DNA from: Agrostemma githago
Taxonomy: Eukaryota; Streptophyta; Magnoliopsida; Caryophyllales; Caryophyllaceae
Direction of reading: 5' to 3'
Assembly (NCBI GenBank): GCA_958450325.1
Contig: OY288248.1
Span: forward strand, 44,964,005-45,028,004
DNA: 64,000 nt
Positions within the stretch are counted from its first letter, which is position 1. Each line of letters begins with the position of its first letter. The notes beneath the pieces are model-generated. The model was not told the DNA's origin. It was given only the letters and a program-made list of their open reading frames with translations, and searched no databases. This document shows, in pieces, positions 1-9,857 of the stretch. The position numbers and the translations under genes are program-made.

Positions 1-638
1 AATCAGACCTTAAACTTGGCTGATTAGGGTGACAAAAACAAAGTTACAACCATGTGAACAAGGAGCTAATAACAAAGCTAGGAGCTAATAACAAAGTAAT
101 GTAAACTAGGAGCTAATAACAAAGTAAGAGAGCATTAAGGTGTGGCTGGTGTGAACATGGAGCTAATAACAAAGCTTCATTTGGACGTGCACACCAAGTG
201 AACACAACCAGCTTCAAACGTCCTCTTTAACCCCGGTGCTTTCCCATGCACAACTGACTTGTTCGGACCATAACTTTGTCAATACTTGTTCAATGAGCCT
301 TTATGAATAGTCATTGGAAAGATAAGCTCGAAATCTATCTTCTCCATTTTGAATGACTACGAAAATCCAAGTATAACTCGAGATATGGACTGATCAAAAC
401 AATGCTGCAAAATGAACTCGCATCAGAAATTCCCATGCTTGAATGGGTGTGAACCTAAGTTAATGCCTTCATATATCCTTGACTATTTGCTCCTTTATTC
501 AGCCCACACTCGAGCTAGCTCCAAAATTGAAGTAGGCCAACTACTAAGCTGGTACTAGGTGCTAGTGTAGCTGAACTAGGACCATTAGGAGCTAAAGTGA
601 CTTCATTGAACTCCTTAGTAGCTTCTTGATTCGGATCA
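1..638 (-). mobile_element. Partial gypsy LTR, right part only
   Basis: This stretch matches the distal part of the LTRs of element D (21724-22850), including the block that starts near 'tgtggctggtgtgaacatgg' and the ending TTCTTGATTCGGATCA at 638. In the element's own sense direction it is an LTR starting TGATCCGAAT, so the element lies on the minus strand. The left part of the LTR is outside the window. Repeats of a GGAGCTAATAACAAAG motif at 60-180 are the U3 short repeats seen in all LTRs of this family. Whether this is a solo LTR or the end of a full element cannot be told. A target duplicate, if present, would be GTGTT at 639-643. Confidence 0.85.
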
Positions 639-1239
639 GTGTTGACTCGGTTCGAGTTTTGGAACCGACTCAGGGGTCCTGGTGTCGGAATTGACTCTAA
701 CTAGTGTCTACGCGATCGTAACGACACGACTAAGGCTGCCATCATGTTAGTTTAATTTTTCCGAGTAATTTTTTGATCCGTTCTATAGAAAAACTACCTA
801 AAACATCGCGAACCTGCGTCGCGTTGCAGTCCTATCGTCATCGGATGTTTGTTGGGCACTTCTGCAACCACCAGGTCCAAATATGGCTGTCTACAGAAGC
901 CCCCACTTTGAGTGAGGCTTGGACAAGGCGAAAGTCAAAGTATAGCCACCCAGATCAATCGAGGATTACGACCTGGTGGCTGTCCGGTCGGGTCGTTTTA
1001 AGTCCATTGGACTGCGTGTTGAGGCTCGCCAGCCAAGGCTTGGAAATCGTACCTGACGTCTTTGCTTGCGGTTGCTTGCTTGGGCCCGGGCCGTTGCTTG
1101 TCATCTTGTTCTTCAGTTCTTCATGCTCGAGTGCTTTGCCTTTTCCAGTTTGTTTAAAGGTTTGTTCAATTTTAAATGCTTTCATGTGTAGGTGACGCGT
1201 TAAGCGTAAGTGCAAAGATTGTTCATATGTGTTGGCTTC
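639..1239. other. Non-coding, probably Tat-type 3' region
   Basis: No supported gene. The stretch lies between the partial LTR and the minisatellite. A 140-codon open stretch at 773-1195 has no recognisable domain and is overlapped by an equally long opposite-strand frame. By analogy with the Tat remnant at 26-37 kb it is probably the untranslated region between the additional open frame and the 3' LTR. Confidence 0.4.
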
Positions 1240-2045
1240 CATTTGAACAAATGTTTTCGGGTTGCTTGTGAACCCTTAATAAAATAAAACGTTCGACGGC
1301 GTCAGTCTCCACTCGAGCGGTCTTCTTCGGGATGCTTGTGACCCCTTGGGCGAAATAAAGTGAAACAGAAATGTTCGAGGGCGTCAGTCTCCACTCGAAC
1401 ACTTGTCTTTGGGAAGCCTCTGACCCCCTGGACAAAACAAAACAAGATGACTACTCGAGGGCGTCAGTCTCCAGTCGAATAGATGTCTTTCGGAATGCCT
1501 CTGACCCTTAGGACAAGATAAAACAAGATGAACTACTCGAGGGCGTCAGTCTCCACTCGAGTAGCAGTCTTTCGGGATGCCTCTGACCCCTAAGACAAAA
1601 CAAAATGAGATAAAACTATTCGAGGGCGTCAGTCTTCACTCGAATAGCTGTCTTTCGGGATGCCTCTGACCCCTAGGACAAAACAAGATGATATAAACTA
1701 CTCGAGGGCGTCAGTCTCCACTCGAGTAGCTGTCTTTCGTGATGCCTCTGACCCCTAGGACAAAACAAAATGAGATAAAACTATTCGAGGGCATCAGTCT
1801 CCACTTGAATAGTTGTCTTTTGAGATGCCTCTGACCCCTAAGACAAAGCAAAATGAGATAAAACTATTCGAGGGCGTCAGTGTCCACTCGAATAGCTGTC
1901 TCTCGGGATGCCTCTAACCATTAGGACAAAACAAAATGAGATAAACTACTCGAGGGCGTCAGTCTCCACTCGAGCAGCTATCTTTCGGGATGCCTCTTAC
2001 CCCTAGGACAAAATAAACCATTCGAGGGAGTCGGTCTCCTCTCGA
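1240..2045. repeat. Minisatellite, about 82-bp period, about 10 units
   Basis: The core GGGCGTCAGTCTCCACTCGA recurs with its GTCAGT step at about 1301, 1383, 1463, 1544, 1628, 1711, 1793, 1876, 1958 and 2030. Spacings are 80-84 bp except the last, about 72. Each unit also has a segment like CGGGATGCCTCTGACCCCTA followed by an A-rich tract. Units are diverged by a few bases, so the array is not brand new. Tat/Ogre-lineage retrotransposons are known for such arrays in their 3' untranslated region; assigning this one to a Tat element is inference from the neighbouring PMD frame. Confidence 0.95.
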
Positions 2046-2445
2046 ATGAAAAATGATGTGGAGGTATCAGACTCCTTCGAGAGCGTTGGTATCTACTCGG
2101 AAAATTGTTGTGGAGGTTCAGACTCCTTCAAGGGCGTTGGTATCCTCTCGAAAAATTGTTGTGGAGGTTCCAGACTCCTTCGAGGGCATTGGTATCCACT
2201 CGAAAAATTGTTGTGGAGGTTTCAGACTCCTTCGAGGGCGTTGGTATCCTCTCGAAAAATTGCTATGGAGGTTTCAGACTTCTTCGAGGGCGTTGGTATC
2301 CACTCAAAAAATTGTTGTGGAGGTTTCAGACACCTTCGAGGGCGATGGTATCCACTTGAAAAATTGTTGTGGAGGTTTCAGACTCCTTCGAGGGCGTTGG
2401 TATCCACTCAAAAAAATTGTTGTGGAGGTTTCAGAATCCTATGCC
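2046..2445. repeat. Minisatellite, 52-bp period, about 7.5 units
   Basis: Units of the type CAGACTCCTTCGAGGGCGTT plus GGTATCC, an A-rich step and TTGTTGTGGAGG. CAGACT-like steps occur at 2068, 2119, 2171, 2223, 2275, 2327, 2379 and 2432. The array directly abuts the 82-bp array and shares the TTCGAGGGCGT core, so one probably arose from the other. Because 52 is not a multiple of three and no frame has a stop, all three forward frames are open and encode the same permuted peptide. These open frames are treated as a by-product, not genes. Confidence 0.95.
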
Positions 2446-3046
2446 TCTCGGATAACTGAGACCCATTAGGCAAAAAATTGCTGTTTATTTATTTGTTTTA
2501 GTTAAGTGTTTTCGTTTTGTGGGTTTGTCTTATTTGTTCGGGTTTGTTCTTGCTTCATTTTGGTTTGTTATGCATTTCAATTTGTTCAAAATTTGTTTAG
2601 ATTAGTTCGGTTTAGATTGCTTTAATACGCGTTCGGGTGCAGCGTTCATGTTAAGTGCGGCTCTTATGCTTGTTTCGTTATCAAGTGTGCTTTATCGATG
2701 TCAATTAGTAATTGTTCCATTAGTGTTATTTTGCTTGTCTTAAAAGGTGCGTGTTTCATGTGTATCGATATTTAAGCCTCGTTTGTTAGTATTTAGTCTG
2801 TGCTGGACTACTCGGAAGCGCGTCTGTCTGCGCCCCAATCTTCAGGCGCCTAGCCCCCAGAGGTTCAGGATCTGGGCGCGTCACCTGAGGCGGTCGGGTT
2901 TTCGTGGACCGAGTCTGCTTAAGTAAACGAATGTTGGGGCGATCGTTCATTCGATCCCAATTTTGAACGCGTCGCCCCTTTCGCCTCTAAACCACTTTCT
3001 CAATTTTTCTAGCCAACTTTCGTCTCGATTTCCGTCATACGCGAAA
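2446..3046 (+). other. Putative upstream/leader region of PMD frame
   Basis: No open frame of note. T-rich up to about 2800, then a GC-rich block (2820-2990) followed by pyrimidine-rich sequence before the ATG at 3047. The minus-strand PMD copy near 33.5-33.7 kb has a comparable GC-rich block at the same distance from its ATG, which suggests conserved 5' flanking sequence. No TATA box was assigned with confidence. Confidence 0.4.
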
Positions 3047-3827
3047 ATGTCGACTCCGGGTAAGTGTTCTTTACTTGTTTATTGTCGGTTTTGCTTGATT
3101 TGATTGATTGTGAGTTTGTTTTGTTGAAAACCCTAGAAAATTGATTTGGGTGTTTTTGATTTACTAAGTTTCGATGCTTGTGCTTAATCCCATTGTTAAA
3201 TTAGGGTCGGTTAGAGCTCGTTAGGGTAGTTTTAAGCTTGGTAGGGGTTTTCAAGGTACGACAATGGCTCCTTATAGTGATAGGTTCGGAATGCTAGGGT
3301 TAGGGACCGTTTTCCCGACTATTCCCGCGTTTGTTTTGCGTAATCTTGCTCAAATACTGTTTGTGACGATGTGGGTAGCTCTCTTGTCGATTTTTATGGA
3401 CTAGGATGGCTTTTAGGGCTCTCTGTGAGATTTTGTGTGTCTTAAGACGGACCAAAAGGTGTCGTAACGATGCCGGATTTTTCCGAAACCACTTCCATTG
3501 TGACCGAGATCAAAAATGGGTGCTAGGAGCCTTTTCGGAATTTTAATATCCTTATCCAAAATTTTGACCCTATTTTGACATGTTTAAACTTCTTAAGTTT
3601 GACCTGGGGTATGGCTTTTCATTTTTGTTTGATTTTATAGTTAGAGGTAACATCGAGCGTCCCGAGGGAGCTCCTAGTGGCGAGACTGTCGGGACAAGTT
3701 CACAGACTCTCCGAGGGATTTGTAGGAGACGACGAAGTATCTCGTCTCAGCGTCGCAATCCCGAGGCCATAAATGAGGCCGATTTTGATGGAGTGAGGAA
3801 GCGCAGGTTTCCGGAGATGGTTGTTAG

Positions 3828-4594
3828 TGATGTGAGTTGATATGAACTTTGAAACAAGAATATGAAGTAGGATTAGTATTCTGAAATGGAACGTGAATGA
3901 GTAACCAAAACAGAAAGAAAGGATAGTTTTAAGGAAGGATAAACCGTAACCAAGGATAGTATGCTAGGTGAAGTAGACCTATACTTCAACAAAGCGGTTG
4001 CTAGATCAAACACTCGATTGAAATAGCGAGTTTAGAGCTTGTAACGCGACTCACTCTAGACTTTGTCTTGTGAACTACAAGGACGAAACAGAAAGCTACG
4101 CTTTACTCAAGTTTTGTTATGCAAATTGGATCATTTATTCCTTCAAAATGACCGGCTATATATAGCCTACAAGAGCCCTCAAACCGGTTGGTTTAGGGTG
4201 ACAAAAACAAAGTGACCCTTATGTGAACACGGAGCTAATTACAAAGTTGGGAGCTAAAAACAAAGAGATGTAAACAAGGAGCTACAACCAAAGCTAGGGA
4301 GTTAAAACCAAAGCTTCACCAAGAGTAACCAGCCGTGGAACCTTGTGTGAACATGGAGCCAACAACAAAGCTTGAGTGTACACACCATGTGAACATGGAG
4401 CTAAATACGAAGTTAGCAATCAGCCCATAATCAACCTTGACTTCTTTACTCCTTTATTCAGCTCCTACGTGAGCTAACTTAGTACTTGGAGAAGGCATAC
4501 TACTAGGCTGGTAGGGGGTGCTAATATGGCTTGACTCGAGCTAATAGGAGCTAGTGTTACTTCATTGAACTCCTTAGCCTCTTCATTCGGATCA
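3828..4594 (-). repeat. 3' LTR of element A
   Basis: 767 bp, TG...CA ends (TGATGTGAG... GGATCA as read on plus). It contains a perfect palindrome GGCTATATATAGCC at 4154-4167, the likely TATA box, and several copies of the GGAGCTAAAAACAAAG-type U3 motif at about 4230-4410. The polyprotein reading frame runs about 40 codons into this LTR. Confidence 0.95.
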
Positions 4595-7500
4595 TCTCCT
4601 CCCCCTTGAAAAGGAATTGCCCTCAATTCTGAAATGCCATCATCATCAAGATAGGGAGAAAGGTCCCCTACATTGAACGTGGCATGGACTCCATAATCAT
4701 CCGGTAATTCCACTTTGTAAGCATTGTCATTTACCTTTGATATGATCTTATAAGGTCCTTCAGCTCGTGGCATCAACTTATTCTTTCTTTTGCTTGGAAA
4801 CCTCTCCTTTCTCAAGTGAACCCAAACTAAGTCACCTTCTTGAAAAAGTCTTGGTTTCCTGTTCTTGTTGGACTTCCTTTTGTATGCCTCATTAACCTCC
4901 TTGATTCTTTCTTGGATTTGCTCGTGGAGTTTGACCATAGCCTTTAGTTTGGACTCCGCATCCTTGTGAACTAACTCATCTTTTGGTAGAGGAATCAGGT
5001 CCAAAGGCATGTAAGGGTTGATCCCATATACAGCCTCAAAAGGGGAATGAGAGGTAGCATAAGTAGGAGAGCGATTGTAGGCAAATTCAGCATGGGCAAG
5101 TTTGATATCCCAATCCTTTTGAGTCTTACTCACAAGACCTCTTAATAGCGTCCCCAAGGTGCGATTGGTAACCTCGGTTTGTCCATCTGTTTGTGGGTGA
5201 TGAGAAGTGCTAAATAAGAGCTTGGTTCCCACCTTCCTCCATAATGTGTTCCAAAAGTAACTAAGGAACTTTGAATCACGATCAGAGACAATGGACTTGG
5301 GTATTCCATGGAGACGCACCACCTCCTTGAAGTATAAGTCTGCAACGTTGCTAGCATCATCCGTCTTGTGGCAAGCAATGAAGTGAGCCATCTTTGAAAA
5401 CCGATCTACCACCACCATGATAGCATCTTTTCCTCTAGCGGTTCTTGGTAAGGCTACAATGAAATCCATGGATACATCTTCCCATGGTCTGTTAGGAGTG
5501 GGCAAGGGCGTGTAAACTCCGGGTTTGAAAGAACTTTTGGCAAATTGGCAAGTCACACACTTGCTCACTACATGATGGACACTTCCTTGCATCTTTGGCC
5601 AAAAGAAGTGTTCCTTTAAGACCTCCAAAGTTCTTGTAATGCCAAAATGACCCGCTAATCCTCCTCCATGAGCTTCTCTAACCAGCAGCTCTCTAATGGG
5701 ATGCTTGGGCACACACAGGCGGTTTCCTTTGAAAAGAAATCCTTCCTGCAAAACAAACTCATCAAAGGCTCCCTCCTTGCATTTGGTGAAGGTTTCACCA
5801 AAGTCAGCATCATTGTTGTAGTAGTCTTTTAGAGTCTCAAATCCGAGCAACCTCACATCCAAAGTAGATAGTAAAGTGTAGCGGCGGGATAGTGCATCAG
5901 CTACTACGTTACTCTTCCCATCTTTGTACTTTGAAGAGAAATGAAAGGATTGCAAGAATTCTACCCACTTGGCATGCCTTGGACTTAACTTTTGTTGGCC
6001 ATTGATGTATTTTAGGGACTCATGATCTGAATGGAGAATAAAATGGTTAGTACGAAGGTAATGACTCCAATGATCAAGAGCTCTTACTATGGCATAGAAC
6101 TCCTTGTCGTAGGTGCAATAATTCAGCCTTGCTCCATTGAGTTTTTCCGAGAAATAGGCAATGGGGCGCTTATTTTGTACAAGAACAGCACCAATTCCAA
6201 CTCCACTAGCGTCACATTCCACCTCAAATGGTTGAGAGAAATCAGGAAGGGTTAAGATAGGAGCGGAGCATAGCTTCTCTTTAATGGCTTCAAAGGCTTC
6301 TTGGGCAGCCTTGGTCCAAACAAATGCGCCTTTCTTCAAGCATCGGTGATGGGGCTTGTGATAGTGCTGAAATCCTTGATGAATCTCCTGTAAAAAGAAG
6401 CCAAACCATGAAACGACCTTACTTCTGTAATTGTGGAAGGGATTGGCCAAGTACGTATGGATTCCACTTTGGTTTGATCCACTGACACTCCTCCTTTGGA
6501 CACTACGTAGCCAAGGAATACTACGCTCTCCACAAAGAAGGCACACTTCTCCTTTTTTCCAAATAGTTGTTGTTTGCGAAGTGTGGTGAAAAGTAGTCTC
6601 AAATGCTCCATATGTTCTTCCAAAGACCTGCTATACACAAGGATATCATCCAAGTAAACCACAATGAAACGACCTAAGTAGGCCTTAAGTACCTCGTTCA
6701 TTAACCTCATGAACGTGCTTGGAGCGTTGGTAAGACCAAATGGCATGACCGTCCATTCATGGAGTCCATGTTTGGTTTTGAAAGCGGTCTTCCATTCATC
6801 CCCTTCCCTCATTCTGATTTGATGGTACCCACTTCTTAGATCGATTTTGGAAAAGACCACTGCCCCATGAAGCTCATCTAACATATCATCCAACCTAGGA
6901 ATAGGAAACCTATACTTGATGGTGATGTTGTTAACGGCCCTACTATCTACGCACATTCTCCATGTTCCATCTTTCTTAGGTACTAGAAGGACTGGAACAA
7001 CACAAGGACTAAGGCTTTCCCGTACATACCCTCGACTCATTAACTCATCTATTTGTCTTTGTAATTCCTTAGTTTCCTCAGGGTTACACCTATATGCAGC
7101 CTTATTTGGTAAGGTTGATCCTGGAATGAGGTCGATTTGGTGTTCTATACCTCTAATAGGTGGTAAACCAACGGGTAATTCCTCAGGGAAGACATCCTTA
7201 AATTCCTGTAACAACTCCTCAAATGGTTTTCCTCCAAGTCCATTCTCAACTTCTACGGGTTTTTCTTTAGCCACCATGACAAAGACACGTTCCCCCCCTT
7301 GTAAAGCCTGCTCTACTTCATTTTCACTCGCAAAGATGGTGAGGTTAGGTCTCTTGGTTTTGTTGGAGGTCATAGCTCTAACAGCTTGGGGAGTCATAGG
7401 TTTTAGAATGATTCTCTTTCCCTTATCCCTCAATTTGTATTCATTCTTTCTACCATGGTGAACTACGTCCCTATCAAACTGCCAAGGACGGCCTAATAGT

Positions 7501-7994
7501 ATGTGACAAGCATCCATAGGTATAACATCACATAGAACCTCATCAACGTAGGAACCCATGGTTAAACCAACCCTTACTTGTTTAGTGACTCTTATTTTGT
7601 TTTCATTATCCAACCAATGTAATGCATACGGTCTAGGGTGATTAGTGGTGGTGAGACCTAGCTTAGCTACCATTTCAGTAGAGGCAACATTCGTACAACT
7701 ACCTCCATCAATAATCAAACTACACCATTTGGTATTAACTAGACATTTGGTGTGAAAGAGTTGGTCTCTTTGTTCGGTGTTTTGTGGGATAGGATTAGCA
7801 TGAAGTGTACGTAATACTAAAACATTACCAAACGTTGGGAGCTCGTAGTCCATTCTTTCTTCCTCCTTTTCTCCCAAGTGGACTTCAGGATCAGATGCGC
7901 CCATGGACTCAGAAAGTTTGTTCATCTTGCACACTGATTCTCTCTTTAGGCCTTCCAAGGAACTAGCGTCTTCAAAGCTCACAACTCCTGCCAT
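4474..7994 (-). pseudogene. pol: Element A PR-RT-RNaseH-IN polyprotein, one frameshift
   Basis: Two overlapping open parts (7994 to 6336 and 6546 to 4474) equal the intact frames of E and F except for one missing base near 6342, at the RT/RNase H linker. The ATG at 7994 (MAGVV) was chosen because it matches the gag start of the gag-bearing relatives B and G. About 45 residues later the frame goes straight to protease (IIDGGSCTN), then RT (YLDDILVYS), RNase H (ECDAS, DHESLKY, VVADALS), the IN HHCC region and the D,D,E core. The capsid and CCHC region present in B and G is absent. The C-terminus reads into the LTR, as in CRM-clade elements. Protein-level family is secure; the CRM assignment rests on remembered resemblance. 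Confidence 0.9.
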
Positions 7995-8035
7995 GCTTGC
8001 GTCTAAATGGATGACCAAAGCTCTGATACCACTAA

Positions 8036-8802
8036 TGATGTGAGTTGATATGAACTTTGAAACAAGAATATGAAGTAGGATTAGTATTCTGAAATGGAAC
8101 GTGAATGAGTAACCAAAACAGAAAGAAAGGATAGTTTTAAGGAAGGATAAACCGTAACCAAGGATAGTATGCTAGGTGAAGTAGACCTATACTTCAACAA
8201 AGCGGTTGCTAGATCAAACACTCGATTGAAATAGCGAGTTTAGAGCTTGTAACGCGACTCACTCTAGACTTTGTCTTGTGAACTACAAGGACGAAACAGA
8301 AAGCTACGCTTTACTCAAGTTTTGTTATGCAAATTGGATCATTTATTCCTTCAAAATGACCGGCTATATATAGCCTACAAGAGCCCTCAAACCGGTTGGT
8401 TTAGGGTGACAAAAACAAAGTGACCCTTATGTGAACACGGAGCTAATTACAAAGTTGGGAGCTAAAAATAAAGAGATGTAAACAAGGAGCTACAACCAAA
8501 GCTAGGGAGTTAAAACCAAAGCTTCACCAAGAGTAACCAGCCGTGGAACCTTGTGTGAACATGGAGCCAACAACAAAGCTTGAGTGTACACACCATGTGA
8601 ACATGGAGCTAAATACGAAGTTAGCAATCAGCCCATAATCAACCTTGACTTCTTTACTCCTTTATTCAGCTCCTACGTGAGCTAACTTAGTACTTGGAGA
8701 AGGCATACTACTAGGCTGGTAGGGGGTGCTAATATGGCTTGACTCGAGCTAATAGGAGCTAGTGTTACTTCATTGAACTCCTTAGCCTCTTCATTCGGAT
8801 CA
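8036..8802 (-). repeat. 5' LTR of element A
   Basis: 767 bp, essentially identical to 3828-4594 (one C/T difference noticed near 8469 relative to 4261). It would drive transcription leftwards into the pol frame. The GTTAG target duplicate follows at 8803. Confidence 0.95.
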
Positions 8803-8970
8803 GTTAGGAGGGCTCATGTTCCGGTTTCTGTACCGGAGAATGAGGAGATTGGTTACGAGGATCCCGAGTGGGCTCGGGACTGGGATGGTCATCAGATGCT
8901 GTTTCACCTTGACCTTCACGTTTCTGACTGCATCGTGCGTGGTCTGGTGAGTGTCCTATTCATACTTATT

Positions 8971-9725
8971 CTTTGAACAATTTATTTGGAGATTGATAGT
9001 AAATTGAAATAAACAAAACCAAGCAACGAAATCAGATTGAGATAGTTGCTGTAAAGGAATTATAGGATGTAACCAAGGATAGTGTGCTAAGTGAGATAGA
9101 CCTATACCTCAACAAAGCGGGTGCTAATTCAAACACTCGATTGAAATAGCGAGTATAGAGCTTGTAACGCGACTAACTCTAATACTTTGTCTTGTGAACT
9201 ACAAAGACGAAAAGGAAAGCAAAGCTTAACTCAGATTTGTTTGATGAAAGTTGAATGATTTATGCATCTAATGGGTGGCTATTTATAGCCTACAAAACAA
9301 CCCAAAGAGAGGCCAACCAGAATAGTCAAGCCTCTTAATGTGGGTGATACAAACAAAGAAAGGGAAAAGAATTTAGGCAACTAGATACAATGAACAGGTG
9401 TGAACACTAGCAGCCACTATTTTGCTCCAGTTCAGATGCAATGCTTCTTTGTTTGCTTTAGTAGGCTGGTGTGTTTTTGCACTTGGTTAATGTATCTTCT
9501 AGTCTTGAAAGCAATTAATATCATTGCTGATTATTTGAACTTAGAAATTGCATTAGAGCAATGTATCTTTAGCACCATTTATTCTGCCTAGCTTGTGTTC
9601 ATACAAGCTAATTAAGTGCTTGGAGAAGGTATACTACCAAGCTGGTGAATGGGATAATGGAGACTAAGTTAGGATCACTTGGCTTAAGTGTGAGTTCATC
9701 AAATGAGGCTGCTTTATTCGGATCA
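8971..9725 (-). repeat. 3' LTR of element B, tip missing
   Basis: Matches 12424-13197 from CTTTGAACAATTTATTTGG onward; the first about 20 bp are absent. It carries GGCTATTTATAGCC (TATA region) near 9270. The first half of this LTR type is also the first half of the array LTRs at 58836-64000. Confidence 0.9.
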
Positions 9726-9857
9726 TCTCCTCTCCCTTTGAAAGGAATTGTCCTCAATTCTAAAATTCCATCGTCATCTATGTAGGGAGATAAGTCTCCT
9801 ATGTTGAAAGTAGCATGAATGTCATAATCATCCGGTAACTCAACCTTGTAGGCATTG

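Larger units (their letters stand above)
3828..8802 (-). mobile_element. Element A: gag-less Ty3/Gypsy (CRM-like) LTR retrotransposon
   Basis: Complete element on the minus strand with 5-bp target duplication GTTAG (3823-3827, 8803-8807). The LTRs are 3828-4594 (3' LTR) and 8036-8802 (5' LTR), both 767 bp. I saw only about one difference between them, so insertion was recent. The primer site (rc of TGGTATCAGAGC) is next to the 5' LTR at about 8020-8031, and the purine tract (rc of TCTCCTCCCCCTTG) is at 4595-4608. The interior encodes PR, RT, RNase H and IN but no gag. It landed in exon 2 of the PMD frame of an older Tat-type element. Confidence 0.95.
3047..8946 (+). pseudogene. PMD-type additional ORF, 5' exons, split by element A
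   Basis: Exon 1 is 13 nt (3047-3059, ATG TCG ACT CCG G) followed by the donor GTAAGT. The best acceptor is TTTTATAG ending at 3640, and joining there keeps frame. Exon 2 (3641-3827 and 8808-8946) encodes a basic segment with NEADFDGVRKRRFPEM, which matches AINEADFDRVRRRVLPVM in the minus-strand copy at 31.7-32.0 kb. The exon is cut by element A, whose removal with one GTTAG duplicate restores an open frame ending at donor GTGAGT (8947). The rest of the gene is missing: the next intron breaks at 8970. The PMD name comes from the longer second copy, since the domain itself is not present here. Function unknown. Confidence 0.65.

Noticed and set aside
773..1242. 140- and 95-codon frames on opposite strands
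   Set aside because: Overlapping each other, no domain, in a non-coding stretch next to a minisatellite.
2046..2469. Three overlapping 84-138 codon open frames
   Set aside because: Product of a stop-free 52-bp repeat, read as the same permuted peptide in all three frames; no start context or domain.
6916..7461. Long antisense frames inside the pol genes (also 52124-52714, 23704-24012)
   Set aside because: Shadows of the conserved PR-RT frame on the other strand.
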